64,000 nucleotides of DNA from Ehretia macrophylla (lineage: Eukaryota; Streptophyta; Magnoliopsida; Boraginales; Ehretiaceae). The stretch spans positions 61,863,747 to 61,927,746 of the forward strand of contig CM075765.1 in the NCBI GenBank assembly GCA_037974665.1, read 5' to 3'. The position numbers were made by a program, and so were the translations under genes. This document shows positions 1-13,901 of this stretch, piece by piece. Under the pieces are notes generated by a model. It was not told where the DNA came from. It searched no databases and worked only from the letters and a program-made list of their open reading frames with translations. Positions within the stretch are counted from its first letter, which is position 1; each line of letters opens with the position of its first letter.

Positions 1-216
1 GAGATTTATGTCACCACAAGCAGAGACAAAATCAAGTGTTGGATTCAAAGGTGGAGTTAAACAATACAAATTGACTTATTATACTCCTCAATACCAAACC
101 AAATATACTGATATCTTGGCAGCATTCCGAGTAACTCCTCAACTCGGAGTTTTCCTTGAAGAATCAGGGGCCGCAATAGATGCTGAATCTTCTACTGGTA
201 CATGGACAACTGTGTG
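1..216 (+). pseudogene. rbcL: rbcL 5' segment (NUPT), RuBisCO large subunit residues 1-70
   Basis: The reading frame opens at the ATG at 8 with [17 protein letters not shown] and continues [11 protein letters not shown] and [11 protein letters not shown]. This is the N-terminal domain of the RuBisCO large subunit, the carbon-fixing enzyme of the chloroplast stroma. Bases 1-7 are the end of the leader. The frame stays open for about 70 residues, but with many substitutions relative to the highly conserved family (for example PQYQTKY where PEYETKD is usual). The gene is cut at 216 by element A. Bases 212-216 (GTGTG) are the target-site copy, repeated at 10213-10217 where rbcL resumes. The number of changes at normally invariant sites shows a nuclear fossil copy, not a plastid gene. 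Confidence 0.97.
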
Positions 217-3200
217 TGTGACACCCCGATCACTCTCGAGACCGGTAGTTCTATCCATCAATCTAATCACAACCCAAATCCAAACCCAAGCATAATTTTT
301 AGGGAAAACGGATGGAGTCTCCCCTGTTTCTAGGCAAAAAGCAAACCTGCGATAGCATATAAGTGGACCAATACCATGTCCAAACATTCAACCACCTCAA
401 GGCCATCCGAGTCTTGTTCTCAACAAGCAACCACAAGCAAATATACATACATTTCCAATTTAAAAGCTAACCTATCTCTTTACATCTTTGACAAATACAT
501 TCAAACTAGACAATTAAACCATACTAAGCTACTGCATAAAATAAACTAATATGCCATTCTAATTATTTTCCTTTGGACATTACAAACATCCATTGAAGTT
601 AAGCTGCGCTAACTGATTACATAAACTAGCTTATCAATTTACCTCAACTACCTAGCTAGATTTAAGTTACATTTCTTTTAACAATAAATACATACAACAT
701 ATAAAAGCATATAACTTTACAACTTCGACACTCAAGCCACATAGGCATGCAAGACAACGCTTCAGGCACGAACTTTCACGAAATCACGAACTTCCAGCTA
801 ACATGACATTTCCTAAAATGTGGTGGTGAGGTGTGAGTATACACAACACGTATACTCAGTGAGGGCGAAACAGATATCGAGTTGGAGAGAAAGAAAGTCG
901 TGCAATGCAAATATACACAGCTAAGCAATAAAGTCAATAAGAAAGCATTCAATACAAACGACAATATATTAAACATTCAAGAAAGCATTACCATACCCAT
1001 TCAAAGCTATACCATACTCTGAAGGCTATGGTTCACTCTTATGAGCAATATACCATTTTATGAGCGATACATCAATCTCGAGCTTGATGTTGACAACGAT
1101 GACAATAAGCGCGCAACCATCTTATAACACCAGTTTGGAATACCCCGGGAGTAACCATCAATTCTATGACCCAAATCTCCCTGGGAGGCAACCCAAGCTA
1201 GAAGAGGGAATAGCCACGGAGCTAGAGCAACCAACACTGGCAACCCGAGGCCACCCAGAGAGGCCCATCACTCACACGCGGGACACTATGTAATGTAAGA
1301 CTCAATACAAGGCGATAAACGAGCGATATCAAGCATTCTCAACAATTGATAAACATTTCAATCAACAATCAACTCTAACAAGCGTAATAAGCATTAGCAA
1401 GCATTAACATGCATTAGCAAGCATTACAAGCAATAATAAGCATTAACAAGCATTCTATAGGCATAGCATTAAGGAAACATACAAAATCACAAAACGACCC
1501 CGACTTTCCAAACGCTACCACTTTCAAACGAGCCACGAGTTTTGGAAACCGACTTCACCAATCCTCCTAGGTCACCATAAGGCACGTCTAAAGACCCCGA
1601 AACCCTACTTTACCCTAGAATTCACGCAAAGCCCTGATTTTCCCCTTTGCTCGTATGAACTACAGCTACCTCAACCAATCACCCAACCAACGTCACAACT
1701 GCACCAAAAGTGCTTCCATGACGTACCTCGACAATGCCTTCATGCAAATCGAGAAAATTCTAAACTTGACCGAAACGACCCCAACTTTCACTAAGCCATT
1801 TTTCTCCATTTTTCCATTACACAATCTAATTAAACTACACATTTAGGCATTCTAGCATATCTAGCACTTTCCTACATCAACAGAACGCGTAACGGACCAA
1901 CTTCATCGAAATAGGGGTTTACTATTCACTATTTACTATTCATTACACATTTTATATTTGAAATTCGATATTCAGCCACAGAAAATGTTAAAAAGCTATA
2001 AATACATGTTCTACAATTAACAAGGAACATTCTTTAAGCATTAAAACGATTAAACTAACGATCTACGCATAAAATCTAAAAATCAAAGTTTAGATACAAA
2101 TATTTCAAATGCGTAAATAACGATGAAACCCTCACCTTAGACGCTCTTAGACGGTAGGAAAACCTTGTAGGACGCCTCGGAAACTACCCCGTGCAAGCTC
2201 ACGCGAAGAATCAAAGATTTGAATTTGAAAGCTTTTTTTTTCTCTCCTTCATATTTTCGGCCCTTTCCTCACTGTTTTTCAGCTTCTTTTTTTTTAATTT
2301 TGTGCTAAAACAAGCTTTTATAAGATGACAAACAAGTCAATTTGGTCAAGGCTTGGTCAACTAACTTAAACTTGGTCTAATAAGCTTGTTTTATGCGTTT
2401 TAAAGCTATAACAAGTAACATTGTGATACCCCGAACCTGGCATGTATTCAGTAGCATTTAAAGTTCATTTAAATTGCATTTTATTGACCTTTCACCTTCT
2501 TTGACCAAACTAGTTGACTTTTCATCTACATTGACCAACCAGGACAAGGTGAAAATTTTTAAAATGTTTAATACAGGCCAAACCTGAGATTAGAAATAAA
2601 AAAAATGCAATGTTACATTAGTCAAATTTTGGGCCAACTTTGGAATTAAATCTGAACCAATTTGGGAAGAGTTAGGTAGCAAATTATATATGGTTGGAAA
2701 GCTCTATGAGTCTAGTTTCTGAGGCTTCAAACCGTTCGTGAATTGGAGTTTTCTAGAAGAAGTTATGGCCATTTTCGTAAGGTCACGCATAGCTGTTTTG
2801 GTTTAGCGGGTTGACCGAAGCTTTGACCATTTGTCATCTTTTATTTATGTATGAAATACGAAACAAGGAGCAAAAACCAGAAAAATAAAGCCCATGGCTG
2901 AAACCATGGAGGAAAAAGAAAAAAAAAACATTTCAACTTCAAATCTTCATTTCGTTGCGTGAGCTTGTGCGGGGTGGTTTCTGAGGCATCCAGCGTGGTT
3001 TTCCTAGCATCTAGGAGCGTCTAAGGTGAGGGTTTCATCGTTATTTGTGCATTTGAAATATTTGTGTCTAAACTTTGATTTTTGGATTTTATGCGTAGAT
3101 TGTTGTTTTAATCGTTTTGTTGCTTAAAGAATGTTCCTTGTTGATTGTAGAAAATGTATTTATAGCTTTTTAACATTTTCTACGGTTAAATGTTGAGATT

Positions 3201-5481
3201 GCAATTTAAATTGATTAATAAATAGTGTTTTATGAATAGTAAACCCTTGAAATGCTGAAGTTGCTCCGTCATGCTGTCCGTTGATGTAGAAATGTGCTAG
3301 GTGTGCTAGAATGCCTAAATGCATGGTTTGTTTGGGTTGCGTAATGGAAAAAATAGGAATTATGCCTTGGTGAAAGTCGGGGTCGTTTAGGTCGAGTTTA
3401 GCATTTTCTCGTTTTGCATGATGGCATTGTTTCGGGAGGCCATGGAAGCACTTTTGGTGCGATTATGGCGTTGGTTGGGTGCTTCGTTAGTATAGTTGTA
3501 GTTCAAATGAGCAAAGGGGGAAATCGGGACTTTGCGTGAATTCCGGGTTAAGTAGGGTTTCGGGGTCTTTAGACGTGCCTTATGGTGACGTAGGAGGATT
3601 GGTGAAGTCAGTTTCCAAAGCTCGTGGCTCGTTTGAAAGTAATAGTGTTTTGAAGTTGGGGTCATTTTTGTGATTTTGTGTGTTTTCATAGAATATTGCT
3701 TATAGTATGTTTATATTGATTATAGAATGCTTATATTGCTCATAGAATGATTATATTGATTATAGTATGCTTAATGCCTATAGAATGCTTGTTATTGCTT
3801 GATAATGTTAGTTGGTGTTGTTCTTGTTACTTGTTTGATTGCAAATGCTTGTTAATGCTTATTACACTTGTTGGAGTTGATTATTGATTGAAATGTTTAT
3901 CGATTGTTGAGAATGGTTGATATTGCTCGTTTATTGCCTTGTATCGAGTCTTGCATTGCATAGTATTTCGCGAGTGAGTGATGGGCCTCTCTGGGTAGCC
4001 TCGGGTTGCCAGTGTTGGTTGCTCTAGCTCCACTGCTATTCCCTCTTCTCGTTTGGGTTGCCTCCCAAGAAGTTTTGGGTCGTAGAATTGATGGATACTT
4101 CCGGGGTATTCCAAACTGGTGTTATAAGGTGGTTTGGGCTGGCGCGTCATCGTTAATGTCATCGGAATCGTGATCGGTACATTACTCGCTCGAGTGATCC
4201 ATAGCCTTCAAAGTGTGGTATAGCTTTGATTTATTGTGTTAATGCTTTTCTTAATTGTTTATTGTATTGTTGTATATATTGAATGTCTTTTATTGATTGT
4301 ATTGCTTAATTGTACCTATTTGCATTGCACGATCTTCTTTCTCTCCACCTCGATATATGTCTCGCCCTCACTGAGTATACGTGTTGTGTATACTCATTCC
4401 TCACCACCACATTTCAAGAAATGTCATGTTAGCTGGAAAGTTCGTGATTTCGTGAAAGTTCGTGCCTGAAGAGTTGTCTTGCGTGCCTATGTGACTTGAG
4501 TGTTGAAGATGTAAAGATATATGATTTCATATGTTGTATGTATTTATTGTTAAAAGAAATGTAATTTAAATTTAGCTAAGTAGTTGAGGTGAATTGATAA
4601 GTTAGTTTATGTAATCAGTTAGCATAGCTTAACTTCACAGGATGTTTGTAATGTCTAGAGGAAAAGAGTTAGAATGGCATGATAGTTTATTTTATACAGT
4701 AGCTTATTGTCTAGTTTGAATGTACTTGTCAAAAATGAAAAGAGATATGTTAGCTTTTAAATTGGAAATGTATGTATACTTGCTGAGTTTAAATTGTTGT
4801 GAACCAAGGTTCGGATGGCCTTGAGGTGGTTGAATGGTTGGACACGGTGTTGGTCCATTTATATGCTATTACAGGTTTTGCAATTTGCCTAGAAACAGGG
4901 GAGACTCTGTCCGTCTTTCCCTAAAATCTTGCCCGGGTTTGGTTTGGGTTGTGGTTAGATTGATTGATAGAACTCCCGGTCTCGAGAGGGAACGGGATGT
5001 TACAAACATAAATCTAATTCTAGTTAACTACAACTTAAAACACTAAAATTAAAACACTAAATACTAATTTTTACTATTTGCTGAGGACTATAAATCATTT
5101 CCTAATTATCTCTCTCGAAATGTTATGCACCTTGCGACAATAAAAGAATAACAATTAAATCCCAAAGAATTTAAGAAAATATATCATTTTTGAAAAGTAT
5201 TATAGTTTAAAATTTACTCTGGCTTGGAGCTACTTTTCATTTAATTGAAATCCGAGCATTTAAGTGCAAGAAAAATAAAACCGATTGACACAAATATGAA
5301 AAGTAGTTGATATTCCGTTAATATGATTAGCTCAGGTATTATTCCAGTTACTTCTAAAAGAAATATGAAAGTAAAACTACAAATAAATGTTTAACTAAAA
5401 ATAAACACAAATTCAATGCCAGCATTTAAGATGTCACTTAGTTAAATGCCATTAAATGCATGCCGGGTTCGGGTTATCACA
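217..5481 (-). repeat. Element A 3' LTR (about 2.68 kb, interrupted by a nested solo LTR)
   Basis: It starts TGTGACACCCCGATC and ends GGGTTATCACA as read on the plus strand. Removing the nested insertion (2422-5004 plus one target copy) leaves about 2677 bp, which matches the 2661 bp of the other LTR at 7552-10212. The polypurine tract (minus sense AAGGGGGAAGGA) lies just outside at 5482-5496. Several open frames here, on both strands, recur at the same place in every LTR copy of the family, so they are not genes. Confidence 0.92.
2422..5004 (+). mobile_element. Nested solo LTR of the element A family, in opposite orientation
   Basis: This is a 2583-bp single LTR starting TGTGATACCCCGAACC and ending GGGATGTTACA, flanked by a perfect 5-bp duplication AACAT (2417-2421 and 5005-5009). 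It lies in plus orientation inside the minus-oriented 3' LTR of element A and belongs to the same family, so the two form a large inverted pair. No primer site or internal region is left. That fits LTR-LTR recombination after insertion. Confidence 0.92.
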
Positions 5482-5498
5482 TCCTTCCCCCTTAAAAC

Positions 5499-5516
5499 AA
5501 TTGCGTCCTCGCAATT
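5499..5516 (-). promoter_or_regulatory. Hairpin beside the polypurine tract, element A
   Basis: Two 7-bp arms, AATTGCG and CGCAATT, are separated by a 4-base loop and lie immediately upstream (element sense) of the polypurine tract that primes plus-strand DNA. The same hairpin occurs at the equivalent place in elements B, C, E and F. Confidence 0.75.
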
Positions 5517-7503
5517 ATTCTTCCAATAGAACTCTGCATCATCTCAAATCCAACTCTGACAAGTCTTCATTGGTTGCTGAACAAGACACTGATTAAGAAT
5601 GCTTGAAGAATATCTTACTAAGAAACCCCAATGGTACTGACTGAAAACTCCAAAACATTAAGACCAAATAAAGGTTTAATTGAAAATACCATCTTGAAAT
5701 CCAAATACGAATTCCCCTGGTCAAGAATATCATAAAAGAATTCCCCGCTAAGAGTGCCGAGAAGATGCCAATAAAGACTAAAGCAAAGATATTATAGATA
5801 TTACCAATATACGAATCCTCTATAAAAATCCAACAAGTATCAAATAAGGAAGTCAAAGGATGGCCAAAATAGATGCAGCACATATAAGACCAAGCTCCAA
5901 GACCTCTTCGCCATTTGCCGAGTGCAACCTTTATACAACTTACCATCAAGGATGCCTAAAGTATTCCACAGCATACCGTAAGCAATATAATATAATAATT
6001 CTGAACAAGATCACAAGTGTAAGACTTCCAATAGTGCCAACAAGGAAAATACCAGTAGAATGCCCAGCGAACAATGCTCCGGTAAGAATGTAGTCAAGTT
6101 TGCCCAATAAGTAAATGCTAAATAAATGGCCACTAAGGATCCTAGAGAATGCCATAATAGAATCCCATCTAAAAGTACCAAGAACATACCAATAAACAAT
6201 CTGAAGCAGAGTCTAAACAAGAATCCCCAAGTACTACTCAGGAAGACTCCAAACAAGAAATCCAATCAATCATATTACATAAGTTTCAAGGAAGTCTTTC
6301 AATATATAGCACAAGAAGCATCTGAATAGGAAATGCAAAATGTACGCCAACATATATATACTTATCAAAAGTCCATGAATGAACACCAAGCTGAAAACCA
6401 AGTAGATTCCTAAAATAATATTGTTATCGAATATTGGGTAAAATACCAAAGGAAATGCCGTGCAGGTGCACCATATACTATTGAAGATTTCCAATCACGA
6501 TTGCCAATAAAATATCAAGAAAGACCAGAACAAAGATATTGTAGACAATATTATGCAGCAAGTCCAATAAGAACTCCGATTTCCAAATCCACTGAGAAAT
6601 GTTCACAAAGAATACCAAAATAGTACGCCTCACGCAAAGCTGATCATTGTAAGTAGACTCAAATCAAAGTTCTCCATAAGAATGCGGAAAGAACACCAGA
6701 GGTTGATTAAAATCCCAACCAAGTCTTCCACGAAATGCCAATATAGAAAAAACTCGATGAATGCCCAACAAGGAAATATTAAGAAAATGCTCCAAAGAGT
6801 TATCATGTAGAACTACAAAGAAAGTCATTTATACTAAGTATAGGAGATAATCTTAGAGGAACCCCAACAGCCAAGTCTACCAAGAAGTGCCAACAGAAGT
6901 TCCAAAGAATACCCAATAAGGAAGCCAAAGAATGCTACCAAGAGCCATCATACCGAAACCCCAAAGAAAGTTATCTTTTCTTTTCTTTTGATTGCCAACT
7001 CCCAAATAAAGGCTAGTCAAGCACTGCTCATTCCCGTCAATCCACATAACTTGGAGGGCCTGCTACTAACCACTTCTCTTCAGGGAAGGAAGAAGTCTCT
7101 CTTACCATTTTAATACTATACACATGCCTTAAACTACTATGCAAGCAAGTTTAAAAAAGAGTTTATTCAACAAAGTCACTCAAGCATGACAATCAAATCA
7201 AGCACAACATAATCAATTCAAATCACAACATAACCAATTCAAGACATTTCAATACACACATTACAAGCAATACTCCAAGCAAATAACAATTCACGAGGTC
7301 GATTCGATTCACAATGCCAATTCGATAGGTCAATTCAATGCACAACTAGACACTTTACTTCACTTAGCACACAATTAACACATAACACATAACTATATCA
7401 CATAGGAGCACACATTCATGTCAAGACACACAATCTCACATACAAGCATACACTTTCAAGACACACTTAACAAGCACACATTCAAGGACCACTACCCACC
7501 AGA

Positions 7504-7521
7504 CCGAGGACCCTGTCCTGG
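7504..7521 (-). promoter_or_regulatory. Leader hairpin after the primer site, element A
   Basis: In element sense this is a stem of CC AGGA with TCCT C GG around a 5-base loop, 16 bases downstream of the primer binding site. Elements B, C, E and F have a pairing counterpart at the same distance. The role is unknown. A packaging or dimerisation signal is plausible by position. Confidence 0.6.
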
Positions 7522-7537
7522 CTTATGAGCTAGACAA

Positions 7538-7549
7538 GCTCTGATACCA
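7538..7549 (-). promoter_or_regulatory. Primer binding site of element A (initiator-Met tRNA type)
   Basis: In element sense the sequence is TGGTATCAGAGC, complementary to the 3' end of plant initiator methionine tRNA, two bases after the LTR end. This is the usual primer for many plant Ty3/gypsy and Ty1/copia elements. Confidence 0.9.
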
Positions 7550-7551
7550 CT

Positions 7552-10212
7552 TGTGACACCCCGATCCCTCTCGAGACCGGTAGGTCTATCTATCAATCTA
7601 ATCACAACCCAAATCCAAACACGGGCATAATTTTTAGAGAAAACGGACGGAGTCTCTCCTGTTTCTAGGCAAAAAGCAAACCTGCGAAGCATATAAGTGG
7701 ACCAATACCATATCCGAACATTCAACCACCTCAAGGCCATCCGAGCCTTGTTCTCAACAAGCAACCACAAGCAAATATACATACATTTCCAATTTAAAAG
7801 CTAACCTATCTCTTTACATCTTTGACAAATACATTCAAACTAGACAATTAAACCATACTAAGCTACTGCATAAAATAAACTAATATGCCATTCTAATTAT
7901 TTTCCTTTGGACATTACAAACATGCATTGAAGTTAAGCTGTGCTAACTGATTACATAAACTAGCTTATCAATTTACCTCAACTACCTAGCTAGATTTAAA
8001 TTACATTTCTTTTAACAATTAATACATACAACATATGAAAGCATATAACTTTACAACTGCGACACTCAAGCCACATAGGCACGCAAGACAACCCTTCAGG
8101 CATGAACTTCTAGCTAACATGACATTTCTTGAAATATGGTGGTGAGGAGTGAGTATACACAACACGTATACTCAGTGAGGGCGAGACAGATATCGAATTG
8201 GAGAGAAAGAAAATTGTGCAATGCAAATAGACACAGCTAAGCAATAAAGTCAATAAGAAAGCATTCAATACAAACGACAATATATTAAACATTCAAGAAA
8301 GCATTAACACAACCATTCAAAGCTATACCACACTCTGAAGGCTATGGTTCACTCTTACGAGCAATATACCATTTTACGAACGATACATCAATCTCGAGCT
8401 TGATGTTGACAACAATGACAATAAGCGTGCAACAACCTTATAACACCAATTTGGAATACCTCGGGAGTAACCATCATTCTACGACCCAAATCTCCCTGGG
8501 AGGCAACCCAAGCGAGAAGAGGGAAAAGCCACAGAGCTAGAGCAACCAACACTGGCAACCCGAGGCTACCTAAAGAGGCCCATCACTCACGCGCGGGACA
8601 CTATGCAATGCAAGACTCGATACAAGGCGATAAACAAGCGATATCAAGCATTCTCAACAATTGATAAACATTTCAATCAACAATCAACTCTAACAAGCGT
8701 AATAAGCATTAGCAAGCATTAACAGGCATTAACAAGCATAACAAACAATAATAAGCATTAACAAGCATTCTATAGGCATAACATTAAGAAAACATACAAA
8801 ATCACAAAACGACCCCGACTTTCCAAATGCTACCACCTTCAAACGAGCCACGAGTTTTGGAAACCGATTTCACCAATCCTCCAAGGTCACCATAAGGTAC
8901 ATCTAAAGACCCCGAAACCCTACTTTACCCTAGAATTCACACAAAGCCCTGATTTTCCCCTTTACTCGTTTGAACTACAACTACCCTAACCAATCACCCA
9001 ACCAACGTCACAACTGCACCAAAAGTGCTTCCATGACGTACCCCGACAATGCCTTCACGCAAATCGAGAAAATTCTAAACTTGACCGAAACGACCCCGAC
9101 TTTCACTAAGCCGTTTTTCTCCGTTTTTCCATTACACAATCCAATTAAATCATATATTTAGGCATTCTAGCATATCTAGCACCTTTCTACATCAACAGAA
9201 CGCGTAACGGAGCAACTTCATCAAAACGGGGGGTTATTATTCATAATTTACTATTTATTACACAATTTATATTTCAAATTCGATATTCAACTGTAGAAAA
9301 TGTTAAAAAGCTATAAATACATGTTCTACAATTAACAAGGAACATTCTTTAAGCATTAAAACGATTAAACTAACGATCTACGCATAAAATCTAAAAATCA
9401 AAGTTTAGATACAAATATTTCAAATGCACAAATAACGATGAAACTCTCACCTTAGATGCTCCTAGACGCTAGGAAAACCTCGTAGGACGCCTCGGAAACC
9501 ACCCCGTGCAAACTCACGCGAAGAATCGAAGATTTGAATTTGAAATATTTTTTTTTTCTCTCCTTCATATTTTCGGCCCTTTCCTCACTATTTTTCAGCT
9601 TCTTTTTTTTTGTGCTAAAACAAGCTTTTATAAGATGACAAACAAGTCAATTTGGTCAAGGCTTGGTCAACTAACTTAAACTTGGTCAAATAAGCTTGTT
9701 TTATGCGTTTTAAAGCTATAACAAGCAACATAAATCCAATTCTAGTTAAATACAACTTAAAACATTAAAATTAAAACACTAAATACTAATTTTCACTATT
9801 TACTGAGGACTAGAAATCATCTCCTAACTATCTCTCTCGAAATGCTATGCACCTTGCGACAATAAAAGAATAACAATTAAATCCCAAAGAATTTAAGAAA
9901 ATATATCATTTTTGAAAAGTATCATAGTTTAAAATTACTCCAGCTAGGAACTACTTTTCATTTAATTGAAATCCAAGCATTTAAGTGCAAGAAAAATAAA
10001 ACCGATTGACACAAATATGAAAAGTAGTTGATATTCCGTTAATATGATTAGCTCAGGTATTATTCTAGTTACTTTTAAAAGAAATATGAAAGTAAAACTA
10101 CAAATAAATATTTAACTAAAAATAAACACAAATTTAATGCCAACATTTAAGATGTCACTTACTTAAATGCAATTAAATGCCATTAAATGCATGCCGGTTT
10201 CGGGTTATCACA
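7552..10212 (-). repeat. Element A 5' LTR (2661 bp)
   Basis: It starts TGTGACACCCCGATCC and ends GGGTTATCACA on the plus strand, directly beside the primer site and the 10213-10217 target copy. It carries the family's perfect inverted repeat at 8151-8173 and the ACGGAC-GAGTCTC-CCTGT motif at 7643-7662. The open frames at 8110-8292 (minus) and 8970-9161 (plus) recur in all copies and are not taken as genes. Confidence 0.93.
8151..8173. repeat. Perfect inverted repeat in the element A 5' LTR
   Basis: GAGTATAC, a 7-base spacer, then GTATACTC. The same 23 bases are intact in six LTR copies in this window (835-857, 4373-4395, 8151-8173, 25693-25715, 46575-46597, 50947-50969), while the sequence around them has diverged. 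Confidence 0.85.
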
Positions 10213-10393
10213 GTGTGGACCGATGGACTTACCAGCCTTGATCGTTACAAAGGGCGATGCTACTACATCGAGCCCGTTCCTGGAGAAAAAAAACAATTTA
10301 TTACTTATGTAGCTTATCCTTTAGACCTTTTTGAAGAAGGTTCTATTACTAACATGTTTATTTCCATTGTAGGTAATGTATTTCGGTTCAAAG
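10213..10393 (+). pseudogene. rbcL: rbcL middle segment (NUPT)
   Basis: After the GTGTG target copy the frame resumes [44 protein letters not shown] and [10 protein letters not shown], about residues 66-126 of the RuBisCO large subunit. It is open throughout, with substitutions at conserved sites. It is cut at 10393 by a solo LTR. The last five bases, CAAAG, are duplicated at 12840-12844. Spacing to the flanking segments shows that no rbcL sequence was lost at either insertion. Confidence 0.96.
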
Positions 10394-12839
10394 TGTCACG
10401 CCCCAACTCGACCCCACCTATAATCAATCAGGACGCAACGGAATTTCGGCAGCATAACGACAGTAAATAGATTTCCGAGGTTCTAAACCAACCTCATTAA
10501 TAACATTAAACATCCAATTCTATAACCATACAATCAACAACTCCTCAACAGCATAACAACACATAACATAATCGTAATATATAATAATCAGTCTTCGTTA
10601 TCTGCCTCTGTTCCAACATAACATACAATACCTCAACCTTATCATACATTTCAAAAATAAGTTGAGACACATCTAACAACTTAACCATAGACAAAAGAAA
10701 GACACTAAGTTAACATCATTTGGATCATCATCTTTTCAACATCTATTACAATAAGAACCATAAAGCATATAAAAGTCTACTAAGCTAATGTACATGACAT
10801 TAAACAACATAGAATCATGGATAAGACTCAGGAACATATGACTCGTCCACGTAAGGCACATTTTCCTCCTCAGGAGGCACGTACCCGTAATCCGGCTCTG
10901 CAACACTTGTAAGCATGCAATAATAGAGAGTGAGCTTATATACATAAGCCCAGTGAGGATCCAATAGATCTCGAGCAATGTCTACTAAACTCCTTGGAAT
11001 AATCCTTTGAGTCAGTAAACACACAATAACACAAATAATACTATCATCACATAGCTATATAACCAATCAATAAAGGATACTCTATTTGGTGTAGCTCCAA
11101 ACGCCATCACGATCTCAAACGTTCTTCTTATAACTCCCCATTACTCACGCACCCGAGGTACCTCACTAGCCCCTCCCTCCATGACACCTCCGTCATGCGA
11201 GTTGGGGGTAGCCTATGGCAGTCATGCCGTTATCAACCCGACAGCGCAACGCTGCCCGAGAGGTGGCACACACATACCAAGACTCCATAATCATCATCAA
11301 TCATCAATCAATCAATTGGGAGATCAGCAACGAAAGTGCCCGATTCCCAAACTCAATAATAATCAATCAATAACATCAATATAACATCAATATTTAATTA
11401 AACAACAAACAACGAAGTTAGATGACAAAGTAGGCCATCTAACCGGACATGCATAATATACACAATTAAACCCTAAATTACTCATCAACAACTCACCATT
11501 CAACACTCAAACACCACCCAACCATCTAAAGGCATCGTTCAAGAAATTAAAGAATGACAACCTAAACTTCTAAAATTCATAACTTACAATCTACTAATCC
11601 AAACATTGCCAAATCAGTTTCTATCACTCACCCATTCAACCTACTACATTAGCCCTCTCGGAAATCCACCATAACACCTCCAAATCATGCCCGATAACCC
11701 TAAAACCCTAGGATGTCTTGGCTGGATTTTTCGGATTTTCACACGAACAATGTAATCGAAAATTCGGCATTACAACAGCGCTAACACGTAATTATCAAGT
11801 ATTTAGAAATCGACGGCAATCGATTTCGATCAACACAACTCAATTAATTCAACTTTGAACATTTTAATCAAAATTAAATACCCGGAAAATAAAAATTATG
11901 CTACATCCGACAGAAATTCGTAGTATTGCATCAAAATGATCCCTAGCATGCAAGGAGCAATAATCTATCATTATATTTCAATTCTAACGGTTAAATTTTC
12001 ATTTATGAGCAAAAGTATAAAAATGACATTTTGAGATCTAGAATTTTTCTCTCACCTTTGATGCGATATAAGCCTAGAAATGCGTGCTATGCGTCTATGC
12101 GTGCCCAACAAGCAGAATCCAAGTCGGTGCGAAGTTTCACGGACAAAAACCAAGTTTTTCTTTGAAAAATTGGATTGAAAAAGCTTGAAAATCTCTTTGG
12201 CTTTTTCTCCCTCAAACTCTCGGCCTTGTGTGTGCAATTGGAGTGTGTTTTGTGTTGTGTTGAGTGTGTGTTGATGAGTATATATAATTAAAAGCTTAGT
12301 CAATTAAAAAAATGCAAAGTCAAAGTAGTTTAAGTTAGTATTTTTGTGTTTTCTTGACTTTAATTGCATTTTCTTGATCACCAAAGTTCAAAACATTTAT
12401 TCAACCCCCAAGCTAGCTCAAGTAAATTATTTTTAGGTGACAAGAGGTTTTACAATCCAACAATTCCACCTGAATCGGCTTAAAACTCGATTTTTGCAAA
12501 AGTCGGTGTAAAAACCTAATAAATTCTTAAGCCGATTTTAAAACCGTTTTCATCAAACACAAGTCTATTAAAGTCCGTGGACTAGGTCTAGAAGGGTTAA
12601 AAAAACCAGTTTCAAAATTTTAGCAAACGTGTTTTGAAAACACTATTCACTGAAAATCGACGATAAAATTTCTGACTCCGTTTTTGATGAAAATTTCATG
12701 AATGCACATTTAGCACGTATTAGGAGTATTGACATCAAAATTATAACTTTCTAGGTCCTATAGCACATAAACAGATCATATGCACGCAAAATGAGGTATA
12801 GCAGATAAAACGAGATAAGCAGGAAAGTGGGGTTTCACA
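10394..12839 (-). mobile_element. Solo LTR of the element F family, inserted in rbcL
   Basis: This 2446-bp sequence starts TGTCACGCCCCAACTC and ends GGTTTCACA on the plus strand, flanked by a perfect 5-bp duplication CAAAG (10389-10393 and 12840-12844). Its reverse complement matches the LTRs of element F at 57266-59635 and 62334 onward (start TGTGAAACCCCACTTT, end GGGGCGTGACA). No internal region remains. It contains no coding sequence. Short open frames such as 12052-12303 (minus) have counterparts in the F LTRs. Confidence 0.93.

Positions 12840-13901
<1,062 letters not shown>

Larger units (their letters stand above)
5482..7551 (-). other. Element A internal region, non-coding and repeat-rich
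   Basis: About 2.07 kb lies between the polypurine tract and the primer site. The part from ~5590 to ~7000 is built of loosely repeated A-rich phrases on the plus strand (such as AAATACCAATA, AGAATGCC, AATAAGAA) separated by 20-40 bases. Translated on the minus strand these give hydrophobic open frames (for example 5593-5949 and 6011-6265) that I judge to be by-products of the repeats. The part from ~7120 to 7500 is a C/A-rich leader (repeated ACACA, CATAACACA). The same arrangement is seen in the internal regions of elements C and E. Confidence 0.75.
217..10212 (-). mobile_element. Element A: coding-free LTR retrotransposon with large LTRs, inserted in rbcL
   Basis: The element reads on the minus strand and is 9996 bp long. 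It is bounded by TG...CA ends and a perfect 5-bp target duplication, GTGTG (212-216 and 10213-10217). Parts in sense order are: 5' LTR 10212-7552, primer binding site 7549-7538 (initiator-Met type, TGGTATCAGAGC), internal region 7551-5482, polypurine tract beside 5482-5496, and 3' LTR 5481-217. The 3' LTR is enlarged by a nested solo LTR. The internal region is about 2.07 kb and shows no gag, protease, reverse transcriptase or integrase, so the element is non-autonomous, of the large retrotransposon derivative type. By eye the two LTRs differ by a few percent, which implies an insertion some million years old. It looks structurally complete apart from the nested insertion. Confidence 0.93.

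Noticed and set aside
5593-6494. Hydrophobic minus-strand frames as small membrane proteins (also 33556-33994 and 49367-49864)
   Set aside because: The hydrophobic pattern follows from repeated TTATTGG/GGCATT-like units, frames overlap one another, and no copy keeps the same frame.
10177-10470. A 97-codon frame as its own gene
   Set aside because: It is the middle segment of rbcL read together with the edges of element A and the solo LTR.
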